A stretch of DNA of 64,000 nucleotides from Haberlea rhodopensis. Lineage: Eukaryota; Streptophyta; Magnoliopsida; Lamiales; Gesneriaceae. This document shows positions 1-11,576 of the stretch, piece after piece. Each line of letters begins with the position of its first letter. The first letter of the stretch is position 1. Location: the NCBI GenBank assembly GCA_907163345.1, contig CAJQUN010000021.1:4278001-4342000 (forward strand), in the 5' to 3' direction. A program made the position numbers and the translations under genes. The notes below the pieces were generated by a model. The model saw only the letters and a program-made list of their open reading frames with translations, was not told the DNA's origin and searched no databases.

Positions 1-1155
1 AATATGTCATGACATGTCTCATTCATCATCATGTTATAACGGGACATATGATATTGCATTCCCGCTCAATACGTCAGTGGCTCAGCCTTCACATCTTCAT
101 ATTAGCAGCACATATCATATTTTCCATCCATTCGTTATAACAACATCATCTCATGACTCAATAACATCATGTCTCAATGAATCCAACCATCAATCTATAC
201 ATACAAGTCCCACATACGTACATCATATATATATATATCATCAATACTCGTACGTCCACACATACATGTTGTCCGTTTCAAAATATAGAAGAGCAGGAAT
301 TACTGCTTAATCACCTCTCTGACATGTCCCCTGGGATGGTGCTACATGAAATTCAGTAAATCAATGTCATCATAAGCTGCATCACAAAATTTGAAGATAT
401 TATAATATTTTTCAAAAATAATATACAGGCGATCGATCGCTTCGCCCTTCACAAAACATTCCGCCTTTAGGCAATCAATCGCTTCTACTCACGCGATCGA
501 TCACCAACATGCGATCGATCGGTCGTGATCACTCGATCAATCGTTCAAACCTTAAACCGCCTTACTTTTCTTCTGGCTTCACGCGATCGATCGGCCCTTG
601 TCTTGCGATCGATCGCGAGGCTCTGGAAGTTTAGAACATTATGATTTTCGTACATATCTTCAAGGTTTCATCTTCACAACTCATATCATAACACCAAAAC
701 TTCATAAAACCAACACTAAATCATGATATGAACATATTTTCATAACAACAAAACCTATTTCATTGAATTTCACCTCATATAAATTCTTCACAACGTGAAA
801 CCAACTCAATCAAGTTTTTAAACCAAACTAAACAAAAGAATGCATAATTCTTGCTATCCTGACCAAATAGCTTTGATTTCACTTCATACACAAGTTTGTA
901 GCTTGATTTCTAAGCTTAATTTCAAGAGAAATCCAAAAGAACGCTAAAGATTTAGAGAGGAACTTGTAGGAAATTACTAGGTTTGTTTATGTGCACTATG
1001 AGATTTTCAATCTGAACACTTCTTTATATACTTAATATAATCATAGTAAAAACTTAATTAATCCATGTATTCTATCATATCCGGTTTAACCCGAACCCGA
1101 GTTCATAAAATACTGTAATTCATTCATCATTACCAAATCAACTAAATCACATACA
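1..1155 (-). mobile_element. LTR-like remnant of a Ty3/gypsy-type element, reverse orientation, running off the left edge
   Basis: Read on the minus strand, the segment begins with TG at 1,155 and has the layout of a plant retrotransposon LTR. A U3-like part contains the phrase CTCGGGTTCGGGTTAAACC. A TATATAAAGAAG promoter-like motif lies near 1,020-1,035, followed by a leader. The same CTCGGGTTCGG phrase occurs at equivalent positions in the LTR at 38,357-38,943, which suggests related families. No coding sequence is visible. The 3' end of the LTR lies outside the window, so neither a target duplication nor the parent element can be checked. The assignment to gypsy is inferred from similarity of layout. 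Confidence 0.4.
429..622. repeat. Cluster of GCGATCGATCGC-type palindromes
   Basis: At least six exact or near copies of GCGATCGATCGC or GATCGATCG occur within about 190 bp, in an otherwise AT-rich LTR remnant. The same word clusters in the Athila-type LTRs (50,270-50,490 and 60,640-60,860), in that element's interior (57,110-57,270) and in a type-C LTR (48,675-48,765). Confidence 0.8.
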
Positions 1156-1970
1156 TGGATTATTTTTAGGCACTACATAGAAGATGTGTAATGTTAGCAG
1201 GACCACAAATTTTGCACACGGGAATTGATTTAACATTGATTGCATTGTGTATGGTGGAAATTCATGCCGATGACTGATTAACTTTCAGGAGAGTCAAAAC
1301 CGTAGGAGTTGCACCATAATTTTTTCAGTAATGTTATTTTTTGACATGAGCTGAATTGAAATGATTAGAATAGTTTTTATTTTGAGTGTGTATGTTTTTT
1401 TATGGTGGAGCATGATAATTCTCTACATTGAGAATTATGACTGTCCTGCAGTACTGGTACCAGAAGCTATGGAGATCTTCATCGAGGAGGATTGTTTTGT
1501 GACGACAAAGTCACAAGATGGATATTTGTTGGAATTGTTCTTTCCGTCCCACATCGAGGGAGAAAGAAAATTTGGGCAATTCATTTGTTATAAAAGGAGG
1601 CGCATGCCTTCCGTGTTTAAGTTAACCAGTACAATAGCTTGTCTAGCGACTTCTGGCTTTAGATAAAATCATATCTTGTTGTAGAATCTAGTAAAATTCT
1701 TAGTATGCTCTGTGGTTTCGGCTTTGACTGAGATTCACATTAGAAAAGATTGTATTATGTTTCTTTCTGTAAAAGAGAGATTTATGAGTTATAAAAGTGT
1801 GGCTGGTCATGGTGGTTTTTATCCTTGATGCGGAAGTTTTCAACCTTTAAATCATTGTGTTGTTATTATTTCTCTGTTTGCTTTATTTTCTATAAAATGT
1901 CAGATCTTTGAGCTGAATTTGGAGGGTCAAATTCACAATATTATCTTGTAAACCCACTGCAACTACACTT
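1156..1970 (+). other. AT-rich segment with a weak exon-like stretch
   Basis: A 101-codon reading frame runs 1,361-1,666. The part from about 1,450 to 1,620 has more balanced base composition than its flanks and is preceded by a pyrimidine/TGCAG-like acceptor near 1,445. All three forward frames give peptide-like translations without a recognisable domain, so this may be an exon or 3' UTR of a decayed gene rather than a working gene. No promoter or family match was recognised. Confidence 0.2.
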
Positions 1971-1987
1971 AATAATAGTGATCATAG

Positions 1988-2201
1988 GCCCCTAATGGGG
2001 TGGTCGAGTTGGTGGAGTAGATGAGCGCTAATAGCTTTGATCACGAGTTTGATTCTCCCTACTTACACTTTCTCGGTCTAGTCTGTCGCACCGGACTTGC
2101 CTAGTGCAGTTGGCGTGGTTTGCAAACTATTGCATCACCCGAGTGTTTACTCAGTGTCCATCCAAAAAGTAGCTGCTGCGGGTTCCCCATCATCAGAAAA
2201 T
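1988..2201 (+). mobile_element. tRNA-derived SINE with target-site duplication
   Basis: The element starts GCCCCTAATGGGG and carries a box-A-like TGGTCGAGTTGG and a box-B-like GTTTGATTCTCC at the spacing of a Pol III promoter. It ends in an A/TAA-rich tail. It is bracketed by 17-bp direct repeats, AATAATAGTGATCATAG (1,971-1,987) and AATAATAATGTTCATAG (2,202-2,218), matching at 15 of 17 positions. Length about 214 bp, usual for plant SINEs. Mobilisation would have been by LINE machinery (family knowledge). Confidence 0.75.
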
Positions 2202-2218
2202 AATAATAATGTTCATAG

Positions 2219-3566
2219 ATAGCACCAATGGCTTCTTGATTGTTTTCAAAACACCTCGACTTAAGTTTTCGTAAAGATTTTCATAAGAAATTAAATCGAC
2301 CATCATGGATAGCATGTATGTCTCTTCTTCTTTTTTGGATGAAAAGTTGGGAGTCAAATTCGGATATGATTTATCGATGGCTTATAGCTCATCTCGCATC
2401 GATCGTAATTACGATCTAAAAGTCTCGTGTTCGAGTGTCCTTCTCCATCCCATTATTTGTAATAGTTGCTCAAAAAAAAGTTGAGTAGATTTGTCAAAAG
2501 CTGTCAACCAGAATTTTGTCGAATACATGACCAGTCACTTCCACAAAAAAATTATTAGGCAGAAGACATGTTCATTTCCCGAACGCATTGAATAAAATTA
2601 AGAGAAATCTGTATATAAACTGGATATCGCAACGATGAAAATGATGTAAGTTATTTTTTTTTCTAAAGAGAGAAATAATTTCTATTTTTTTTGAGAAAAA
2701 AGAATTTCTATTTTAACAGGTAAAAACATGAGCATACTGAGGGAGATCATGTTTTCACCATAAATAAAGAAAATATTTGGGGTTTTTTTCCAAATTAAAG
2801 TTTTATTATCTAATATTTTTTATATAAAATTATATATCTTTAGATTACTAAATAATTTGCTTCCCACTCAAATTTATGATTTCAGCTTAAAGTTATAATA
2901 TATAGTCTTTCTAGTTCCCGCCGACATAAATTATCAAATATCATTTCGGGCACGTATAATTAGAACTAATAGAAGCAGAAATGCCAATTCGATACAATTT
3001 GAAATTAATATTTAGTTTAATAATTAAAAATTATATATGAAATAACTTATAAGATGGCCAAATATATAATCCTTCAAGCTGGAAATCATAAAAGATATTA
3101 TAATCATCCTCTATGTACAATGTGGCATGTTCATACTAGCATCACAAGGAATGGACGCACGTGAAGACAAGTGTCTTTCCTCAAAATAATTTGTTTTGTA
3201 TTATTTGTATTTCTCTCATAAAATTACATTTTGCTCAACAAAATTACAGATTGTTCTCTTAAAATTGTATTATATCCCTTACAATATTTTTCCCCGTTTT
3301 AATGTTTTTTTTTTCTTCATCTCAACCTAAACTCTAAATCCGCAACTGAGCATCACCGAATCGTAAGTATTGATAGAGCTATAAAATTTAATGATTGAAC
3401 ATTAGATATCAATGTTACAGTTATTTTATTTTTTGAAAAATCAGAATAAAATTAAAATATTTTTTTTCATTAACGTAAAGGACAAATATAATTTGAGTTG
3501 GGGGAGGGTAAAATGAAGTATACGTCTATGGACAAAAATGGTCCAATCACCACGTCATAACGTCAG
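2219..3566. other. AT-rich intergenic DNA, one possible short SINE relic
   Basis: No gene is visible. Around 2,365-2,470 a short stretch holds a box-B-like GTGTTCGAGTGTCC and ends in an A-run, compatible with a decayed SINE, but no flanking duplication was found. The rest is poly-A/T-rich. Confidence 0.3.
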
Positions 3567-3620
3567 GTGCAGCTGCAATTATGCAATTTCTCGAATATAA
3601 ATGAGAAGATATATGAGGTC

Positions 3621-3645
3621 AGGCCAGGCCAGGCCAGGCCAGGCC
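3621..3645. repeat. (AGGCC)5 microsatellite
   Basis: Five exact tandem copies of AGGCC, the start of a GC-richer patch inside AT-rich DNA. Confidence 0.95.
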
Positions 3646-3990
3646 AGCCTGAACCATATGTCCAATTGGGCCCTCAAACTTCAGGCCCACCTCCTCTTAT
3701 AATTAGGAAAAATTTCGGGCCGATATCAATAGGAAAAACATTTTTCAGCCCAATCTACCAAAAAAAATTCTTTCAACTTAATCTCAACTGAAATAACCAA
3801 AACAGACAGTTCCTCCTCCTTCCCCAAATAACTCTCCAAACGTTTTCTGTTATCCTTCAACAGCAATATCACCGTCAAAATCTCCACCGACTCTCTTCCG
3901 TCGCTCTCCCCGGCTCCGAACGTTGCCCTTCAACGATGTTTGTCTACTTCTTCCGACACATGAAGGGCCATCATATAATGGCGCATCCCG
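3621..3990 (+). promoter_or_regulatory. Promoter/5' leader-like segment with GGCCCA (site II) motifs
   Basis: Within about 120 bp there are TGGGCC, AGGCCCA, CGGGCC and AGCCCA words. In plants such site II/TCP-type motifs mark promoters of housekeeping genes. They are followed by a CT-rich, leader-like stretch (3,800-3,930) and an ATG at 3,936. The frame from that ATG stays open only about 32 codons and matches nothing recognised, so the gene this would serve is missing or broken. Function is inference from motif content only. Confidence 0.25.
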
Positions 3991-4367
3991 GTGCCATCGT
4001 TTATCCCTCAGTTACTAATGACATCCCCATTTGAAATTATTCGTCATGCCTTGCAAATTATAAGTTCAATGGTAGAGTAAATATTGTCCAAATGTTGACT
4101 AATCTTCTGTTAAAGAGGATTGTAATACCAATCATATATATGGTCGGTGGACAGTGTATGTAGTTGTACTGGAATAGTATTTAGTTTTGTAAGTAATGTC
4201 CTACGTTTGTTGCTATTGCTTGGCACTATTTCTTTCTTGGTTCCATCTTGTTATTACATTGCAATGTGTCCAGGTTCTCGAGATTCATAATCATATCAAG
4301 TAAAATTTAGAACTTTTGCCATATATATTTTTCCATTAGAATTGGTTTACTTGCAAGACAATACTTG

Positions 4368-4910
4368 TTGCAGTCTTGTAGATAAAAAATGTTGGTGGAA
4401 TCAAGTTATCTACATGCACCGTATGAGTCTAGAGGTGCATGTAAATTACATGAACCGTTATACACAAGAGAGTGAAAATGATGATAATAATGAATAATGT
4501 GAAGATTTTCTATTTTTAACTGAGATTAGTTTCTGAAAATTCATAATTATGATGAAATCCATTTACAAAATGAAGTAAGAATTGATTGTTGCAGTTAGAT
4601 AAAAATTGTTGGTGAAATCAAGTTATTTACATGCACCGCATTAGACATGCATCGCATGAGACATGCACCGCATGAGTCTAGCGGTACATGTAAATTACAT
4701 GCACCGCTAGACACAAGAAAGTGAAAATGATGATAATAATGAATAATGTGAAGATTTTTCGATTTTTAACTGAGATTAATATCTAAAAATTCATAATAAT
4801 GATGAAATCCATTTACAAAGGGAATTATGAATTTATTGATGCAGTTTTATAGATAAAAATTGTTGGCGGAATCAAGTTATTTGCATGCACCGCATTAGAA
4901 AATAATGTTC
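4368..4910. repeat. Imperfect tandem repeat, about 220-250 bp, 2.3 copies
   Basis: The phrase starting TTGCAGTCTTGTAGATAAAA and ending in GATGAAATCCATTTACAAA recurs at 4,368, about 4,590 and 4,838 in direct orientation. Each copy carries CATGCACC palindrome units. Confidence 0.7.
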
Positions 4911-5484
4911 CATATTCAAAATTATATATAAAAATACTATGTTTTTGGTTAAATATAGTATAAGTCTATCGGTGCATGTAATTTACATGCATCAATAGAC
5001 TCATCGGTGCATGTAATTCGCATGCATGGACTCACTAAAATCTATCGATGCATGTCATTTACATGCACCGATATACGTTGATACACTAATATACTATGTT
5101 TTTTTATCTAATTACTAAATAACAATGATCAAATCTAAAAATATGAATTAATTTTTCATTCTATAATTTTTACAATTGATCTTATAACAAATTAAAGATA
5201 CAAAATTCAATTTTTATTATGGATGAGTATATAATATATGATAAATTATTAAATAATTTCATAACAAAAGTATATTATTTTTCAAATGATAATATATTAT
5301 ACATACGTTCTTAATCGTATTTAACACTTACTGTATCATACTCATTTATTATGTAATTTGAGAACCAATGCAAATGTTGAGTCTACCGGTGCATGTAATT
5401 TACATGCACCGATATACTATCGTGCATGTAAATTACATGCACCGATAGATTAGTGGTGCATGTAATTTACATGCACCGCTATGT
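4411..5484. repeat. Cluster of near-perfect palindromes built on GGTGCATGTAA / TTACATGCACC
   Basis: At least eight inverted-repeat units occur. Examples: 4,677-4,711 (two 17-bp arms with one mismatch around a single base), 4,971-4,992, 5,048-5,070, 5,388-5,410, 5,417-5,449 and 5,455-5,477. The core half-site is GGTGCATGTAA, the other half its exact complement, usually with a one-base centre. Arms contain CATGCA, the RY core bound by plant B3 factors of the ABI3/FUS3/LEC2 group (established knowledge). Whether any protein binds here is unknown. Confidence 0.85.
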
Positions 5485-6061
5485 GTTGATTGCTTATTTA
5501 AGATTGTTAGTTCTTTAATTTTGATTTACATGCAAGGCATGAGATTCGAAATCTTATCATCTAAAAATAACAACACGAATATAAGATGATGGAGATACTC
5601 TATATTCAGCGAAGATCTTGGTGCACTTTTCTTTCTTGGTTTTGGTTACTTTTAAACCTCGTGAATACTAACTACATGATCTTCCCAACTTCATTTATTT
5701 AATTTTTATCGTGGCACTAACATCACAAGTAATTATAATTATATTACATCTAATTCTGTGATTAAGTTTTACTTCTTCAAAGTGAAACATTGTTAAAGCG
5801 AATAACATTATATTAAGTTAACTAGTTAAAAAGGTTCGGATCGTAAGACTTCAAATTTTTAAAATTACTCGTTGGTTCAATGTTAAGAACATCTCAATAG
5901 TTTTCATCTTTTGTTATCCTGATATTATTTCTCCACCTGTTATTCAAATCCTACAGCTCAAAGATGAAAACTATTTTAAGTTGAATGTCATGTGTACATC
6001 ACTTAGATTTTCACTTTCTTATATGCTTTTTTTAATATCATTTATGTACCTGCAGATCGAG
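5485..6061. other. AT-rich intergenic DNA
   Basis: No gene, RNA or repeat structure recognised. Confidence 0.6.
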
Positions 6062-6067
6062 GCCTAC

Positions 6068-7216
6068 CCTAAGTCACATAAGTCGGATGTGGATGCGTGA
6101 GTGCGTCAATTTGCAAAAAATTGAGTGCGGGTGCGCCTTAATGCGCATATTAAAAATTAATAAATAAATAAATATCTATACATACACACTGATGAAATAA
6201 AGTTAAACATATATAATATACATCATATTTAACAAACTCACATCATTATTATATTATTTACAAATTTACAATATGAAGTTCTTAACAACTTTGATGTTTG
6301 CAGCTTCACCATTCTTAAAAAGCATTAAAATGAGATTTTATTGAAGAATCTAACATTTGCAGCTTTGCAAAAATGTTATAGCCAATGATACAACGTAATT
6401 TGAATCTTGTATTTGATCGTTCGTCTAGTAAGAATTCTCCGAAAAATATATTGTAGAAATAGAAATGAAGTATTAAAGTTTTGTTTTATTTTAAGATATA
6501 AAATAACGAATTTGAAAAATGAAACCAAATTGTTCATATTTATTTCAACATGTTTGGTAATAGTATGAATTTATTAAAAATGACTCATATTATTTCCGGA
6601 GACCTATATTATTACTTTATGAAATGACTAATATAAACATTTAAATTAACTCAATAAAAATAAAAAGTTTTATTTATAAAGTTCATTCTATTAATTTTCA
6701 TGCAAAAAACTAAGATATCAAATTTATTATTATTTACTCCGCAAAATGTTACAAAATCACAGATTTATCATACTTTCTTTTATCACATATTTTAATCTTT
6801 CATATAATAGTATGTCTTTTCATGATTCATTATCTATCTATTTACCATATAATATAATTTTCTTACCAACCCGAAATACCTCGAAACCATAAAAATTCGT
6901 CTAAACCCAAAATCGAAATTTTTTTTTATAATTACAAAAAAAAAAAAAAAATCGGAGAATTAAGGAGGATTAACAAGACTTAGTAACTTAGTGCGCGACT
7001 TAGTAAATCTTAATGCGTGAATTAGGAAATCTTAGTGCGCGAATTAGGAAATCTTAGTGCGCGAATTATAAAATATTAGTGCGCGCACTAGAAATTCTTA
7101 AAGCGCGAACTAAAAATTCTTAAGTCGCCTTAATGCGCCGCACGCGCACCGAGTTCGCCAGTTCGCGGCCGGAGCGCCAGTGCGTGGAGGGGGGTAGGAG
7201 GATTATGTGACTTAGG
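6068..7216. mobile_element. Non-autonomous TIR DNA element
   Basis: The ends are inverted repeats CCTAAGTCACATAA (6,068-6,081) and TTATGTGACTTAGG (7,203-7,216), exact over 14 bp. They are flanked by the direct repeat GCCTAC on both sides (6,062-6,067 and 7,217-7,222). The right half contains degenerate short direct repeats of a GTGCGCGAATTAGGAAATCTTA-like unit (about 6,990-7,110) and a GC-rich end. There is no transposase frame, so movement would have depended on enzymes from elsewhere. A 6-bp duplication does not fit the usual 8 bp (hAT) or 9-10 bp (Mutator), so the superfamily is open. Confidence 0.65.
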
Positions 7217-7680
7217 GCCTACCTACTATATATATCAATAAATATATTTGGAACGATATGAGGAGATTATGATGAAGTGTTTTCAAAATCGTACCAGGCA
7301 TAAAAATTGTGTTTTTACTGGTTATAGGTTCGATCGATTCGACCACTGCTTCAACCGGTCATGCAGTCACCAATGTAATATCTATGTTTAAGTTTGTAAA
7401 ATATATTTATCATATAATGTTCGTAGTTTCAAGTTGTTCATAATATAAAAGTATCATTACACCAACATAATATGTCCAACTTCAAACAATCATATCAAAC
7501 CAAAATTCTAACATAAAACAAAAATATTAAAATATATAAAATGATTACAACTTTCATAATTTACGAGAAACTAAACCTATTTATGTATAATATACTAGAC
7601 ATCTGTTGTAGAATTTATTTGATTTAATATAAGACACATAAAAATTATTTTATAACTTTGCGATAACAATAACTTACATT

Positions 7681-8720
7681 TTTTTGAACATAAAACATGA
7701 AATATATTAACTAAAGTTGAGCCAACATAGTAATTACAACACAAAGGTGTAAAACCAACCATAAAACACATACGACCCTAGGAAATAAAACATTTGAAAC
7801 AACAGACTTCAAATGTCGTCTCCTAGAGGAAGTGGGAAAGTGAAACGTTGCTAAAACACAGAATGGGGCAGGAACCACCGTAGTCAAGTATGGCCCCCTC
7901 AAACCATTAAATTCAGAGAGTTGACACGTACGGTAACTGTCTTCCAAGACATTTGAAGGTATAAATGGGGATAAGCATAAACTGAGAAAAAGTCGAGAAA
8001 TGCACACACTCTTGCATCCAAAACCCTACCTAAAAGTCATACCACTGGATGACGCACGAAATCGACAGCTTCCTAATCAAAACCAAGCTATACTCCAACA
8101 AGGAAACAAGCAAAATTAACCACAACCATATAAGCAAACAAAAAAAACATAAGAACGGTAACAAACTCCACAGGACAACAACGCATATACACAAGACTAT
8201 GAAGTAACACAGAAGCTGTAAAAATATATAGTAGGCAAATATGGAGCAGTAACAAAAAGGGAAAATTCGCATAACTGGTCAGTTGCACACAGAAAATTCG
8301 CATAACTGGTCAGTTGCACGCAAAATAATGTCCAAATTGCTCCTATACTCCGGACATGTTGACCAAGTAGCGTCATGTCGAGCAGCGGGGGCGCTGTGCA
8401 GCCACTGCCAAAAAGAAAATGGACTCTGCCAAGGAAACAGAAAAGGGCGGCCAGGGGGAGCGAGCCAACGTTGAACCGTGAGAAACTGGTAGGTAACAAT
8501 CAACTGCATTCAGCCAACAGAACGGGCGGAAGGCTCCGGCTCTCCGGCGAGAAACTACGAAATCGGAACCAACTTGCTGACCCAATCGGAACATCGACTA
8601 TGAAATCAAAAGAGTTTCGAGGACAAAGTCCATGCAGAGATAGAAACAACGCAGCAAGGCGGGAGAGTAAGGCGGTGAACCACCTCAGAAGGATGCGAAT
8701 GTGTTGTAGAACTTCAAAGG
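7681..8720 (-). mobile_element. Probable retroelement-derived remnant, reverse orientation
   Basis: On the minus strand the segment ends in AATATATTTCATGTTTTATG followed by an A-run, the style of plant LINE 3' ends. A similar ending is seen near 10,430-10,470. Its other half (8,340-8,720) is unusually GC-rich. It holds a two-copy direct repeat of about 29 bp (TTCGCATAACTGGTCAG unit, 8,265-8,322). Several frames are open for 60-120 codons but overlap one another on both strands, and none shows a reverse transcriptase motif. The hAT-like element at 8,721-9,578 inserted into its edge. The LINE assignment is inference. Confidence 0.3.
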
Positions 8721-9578
8721 CAGGGACGAAACCATGATTTTATAGTTGGGTGGGCTAAACTAATTACAATATAAAAAATTCTTATTTTAATAGATTAACG
8801 TATTAATAATCTAATATAAGTTATCGACTAAACGAAATACAGTATATTTTAAGATGTATAATAAGTCAAGTATACAATAATACATATTATTTCAAACGAA
8901 TTCATAAATGAATAAGATAAAAAAAACAAAAAATATAAGATGATATAAATATAATCAGACAATTTGAGTGATGCTATATTTTATTCTACCGAGATTTTTA
9001 GTAACATTCATCAGTCCTGAATTCAAAATCTATTGAATCAATAAAATTTCAATTGATATTCTAATAGATAGTTTACAATAATTTTAATGAATAAACTTAA
9101 CTAATTACATCCAATGAGTTTGTACGATGAAAAATTAGAACACTACTTTTATGTTTAGTTTTGGAAATAAGATTGAAGAATGGCCCAAAAGAATTGTTCT
9201 GATACAAATTGAGCATGTGTTGTGTGAACAAATTCATGGCAATGACTTCTGAAGTTGGTGTTTTTAAAGAGATTTATTTATTAATTAAATTGAATAAGGT
9301 TAAGAATTTTGTTGTTTATTTGTTTTAAAAAATTATCCGACATTGATGTTTGACAATGTGTTTATATCGCTAGCCCTATTCGATTTTCTTATTGGACTGA
9401 ATCGGTGACTAAATATTGTGAACTTATCTATAAAAAAAATTATTGTGGACTATTTTGTTGGGTCTAAACTTTAAGTTTGTATGCTTAAAAAAATAAAAAC
9501 ACAATTTATTATACTATTACTTGGAGTGGGCTAGACTGGGCTGAAGCCCATCCTAGTCCACCTTATGTATCGTCCCTG
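8721..9578. mobile_element. hAT-like non-autonomous element
   Basis: The left end reads CAGGGACGAAACCATGA. The right end, read in reverse complement, is CAGGGACGATACATAAGG. The nine terminal bases CAGGGACGA are identical and have the CA(G)GG start common in hAT elements. Flanking octamers are TTCAAAGG (8,713-8,720) and TCCAAAGC (9,579-9,586), 6 of 8 identical, as expected for an aged hAT duplication. The 858-bp interior is AT-rich with no transposase. Confidence 0.6.
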
Positions 9579-9586
9579 TCCAAAGC

Positions 9587-11479
9587 GACGGGAGCACATC
9601 GGAAAAATTTGGCTTATAGTTTTAACAAAAATAAAAAACCAATTAAACAAGTTTTTTTAGAAAAAAGAAAAATGAAGGAATCGGCCAGTTTACCGGTCGG
9701 CCAATTTTTTTGACTGGATCCCACCGGTTTGTATGTAAGATGTTTTAGATGATCAACATAGTAGATCTATCGAACCGGTCAATCTGGTCCGATTTACCCT
9801 TTAGTATTGATTGACAATAGGAGCAATGAATCTTGGTTATTCCCGTGGATGATGTGGTCCCTATATGAAAATATTAAATATGGATAAGGTACATTTATAA
9901 TTGTGGCTAGAAATATCAAATATCATGTGGGCAATTAATCTTTAAGACTTCTTGGCTTCATTACACCAAACAGTTCTTCGCTTTTACCAATCATTTTGTA
10001 CGTAAGAATATTACATGTAGATAATAGGGAAATTAATATTAAATACTAGTGCTTATCGAACTAACTATGTCTTATACAACTTTAATTATTGAATACATGG
10101 TCTTCAATTAGTATTAGCATTACTTAAAACCAGCCAAAAAAGATGAACTGTGGTTTTAGAGTACGGTCACATTATATATTAAAGTGTAAAAATAATAATT
10201 AAAATAAAAAATTTATGCATCTTTAAAACCTTCATTTAAGAATACTTTCGACGTGTTAAAAAAGGCATACATTAAATTAAACATAATAAATACCAACTAT
10301 CTCATTTTTTCAATATTTAAAATTCAAAATATTGTGACATTGCACATGTTATACATTAAATGTCATTTATTTCCAACAAGTTATGCGTTAATTTCAGCTG
10401 GTATTCGAAATATATCATTATATAAATAAATTTTTTTATTTGGAACAGAAACATGGAATATATTAATAGAATAAACGGTTACAACATAATCCAGCCTCTA
10501 TCGTCCAAAATACGACAATACAACCAAAAAAACAATGACGGATACAAATGTTTAACATTGACACAAACTAAACCACGGATGGTAATGAGTGGACGAAAAG
10601 GTATATAAATAACTTTAAAGTAACTGAAGTGGTATTATTAAATTTTTGACTCTGTTACTAGCATATAATATCTTGAAGAAATCTCTTTATAATATTATGT
10701 TTCTTCCTGATTTTTCTTCTCACTCTTTTTCTAGCACATGATGTCTTAAACAAATTTCCTTACTATATTACTTTTAGCACATAAAGATTTTTATTTTTTT
10801 AAAATCATTTTAATTAAAATTGATAATTTATTTTCTCTTCTTCATTAATTAATATATGTGGGAAATAAGTAAAAACAATTATACAACTATCATTTTTTTA
10901 ATTCTTTTCGTGTAAACTATATATAAAAAAAGGAACATTTACTTATGAAAATTATTCTGACAGCAACAATAATTGTTCTAGCAATATCATTACACCTTTT
11001 TTTAATATTCAAATATTAAGCGCATCAAAATCAATGTTTCAAAAATTTTACTACCTTTACCAAAACACAAAGTGAAAAAAAATAGGAGAATGAATCAATG
11101 ATTGCATGAACTAGGCAGTACCCACCCAACCCACCTCACGCCACACACATTCTGTGTCGGCAGTGGCATATATAAACACACACATACACAAAGCAACCAA
11201 CTTGTGAGGAGTGAGGACAACATTACTCTGGACCTCATCTGTAAGAAAGGATATGATAGCAAGAAAACAAAACCCAAACAGGTTAAATTATTGGCGGGAA
11301 ACAGAAAATAAATGAATGAGCAGAAGCATATGTATGTATATATTATTCTTCAATAATGGTGTTGGTAGAGAGGGAAAGCATGGCGGGTCCAGTGACGGCT
11401 TTTCATTAGCTGTATGAAAAGCCAACTCTGTGATGGCACTTTCTTTTGATTCAATGCAGCGACCCCTTTCTCTCTTGTG
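9587..11479. other. AT-rich intergenic DNA upstream of the XTH gene
   Basis: No gene is supported. Around 10,420-10,610 lies a short minus-strand piece resembling a LINE 3' end, with AATATATTCCATGTTTC next to an A-run. The 11,100-11,480 part is the likely XTH upstream region and holds a short CA-rich run near 11,175. Confidence 0.4.
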
Positions 11480-11487
11480 TATAAATA
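11480..11487 (+). promoter_or_regulatory. TATA box of the XTH gene
   Basis: TATAAATA lies 97 bp before the ATG at 11,577, in a CT-rich context. A transcription start near 11,510 would follow the usual 25-35 bp rule. Consensus match only. Confidence 0.6.
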
Positions 11488-11576
11488 AACCCCACATTGT
11501 ACGTTTTATTTCATCATAATTTGTAGCACAACCGGATATAGTACACGATTTTTCTGATAATTTTGTTAATTAAAAC

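Noticed and set aside
429..622. Cyanobacterial contamination suggested by GCGATCGC (HIP1-like) words
   Set aside because: The words sit inside plant LTRs with TSDs, primer sites and pol genes, and the surrounding base composition is that of the rest of the window.
7711..8007. 98-codon minus-strand frame as a gene
   Set aside because: Cys/Leu/Phe-rich low-information translation next to a LINE-like 3' end, with no motif.
8375..8737. 120-codon plus-strand frame as a basic protein gene
   Set aside because: Overlaps several equally long frames on the other strand in a GC-rich patch, has no recognisable domain, and is cut by the hAT-like element.
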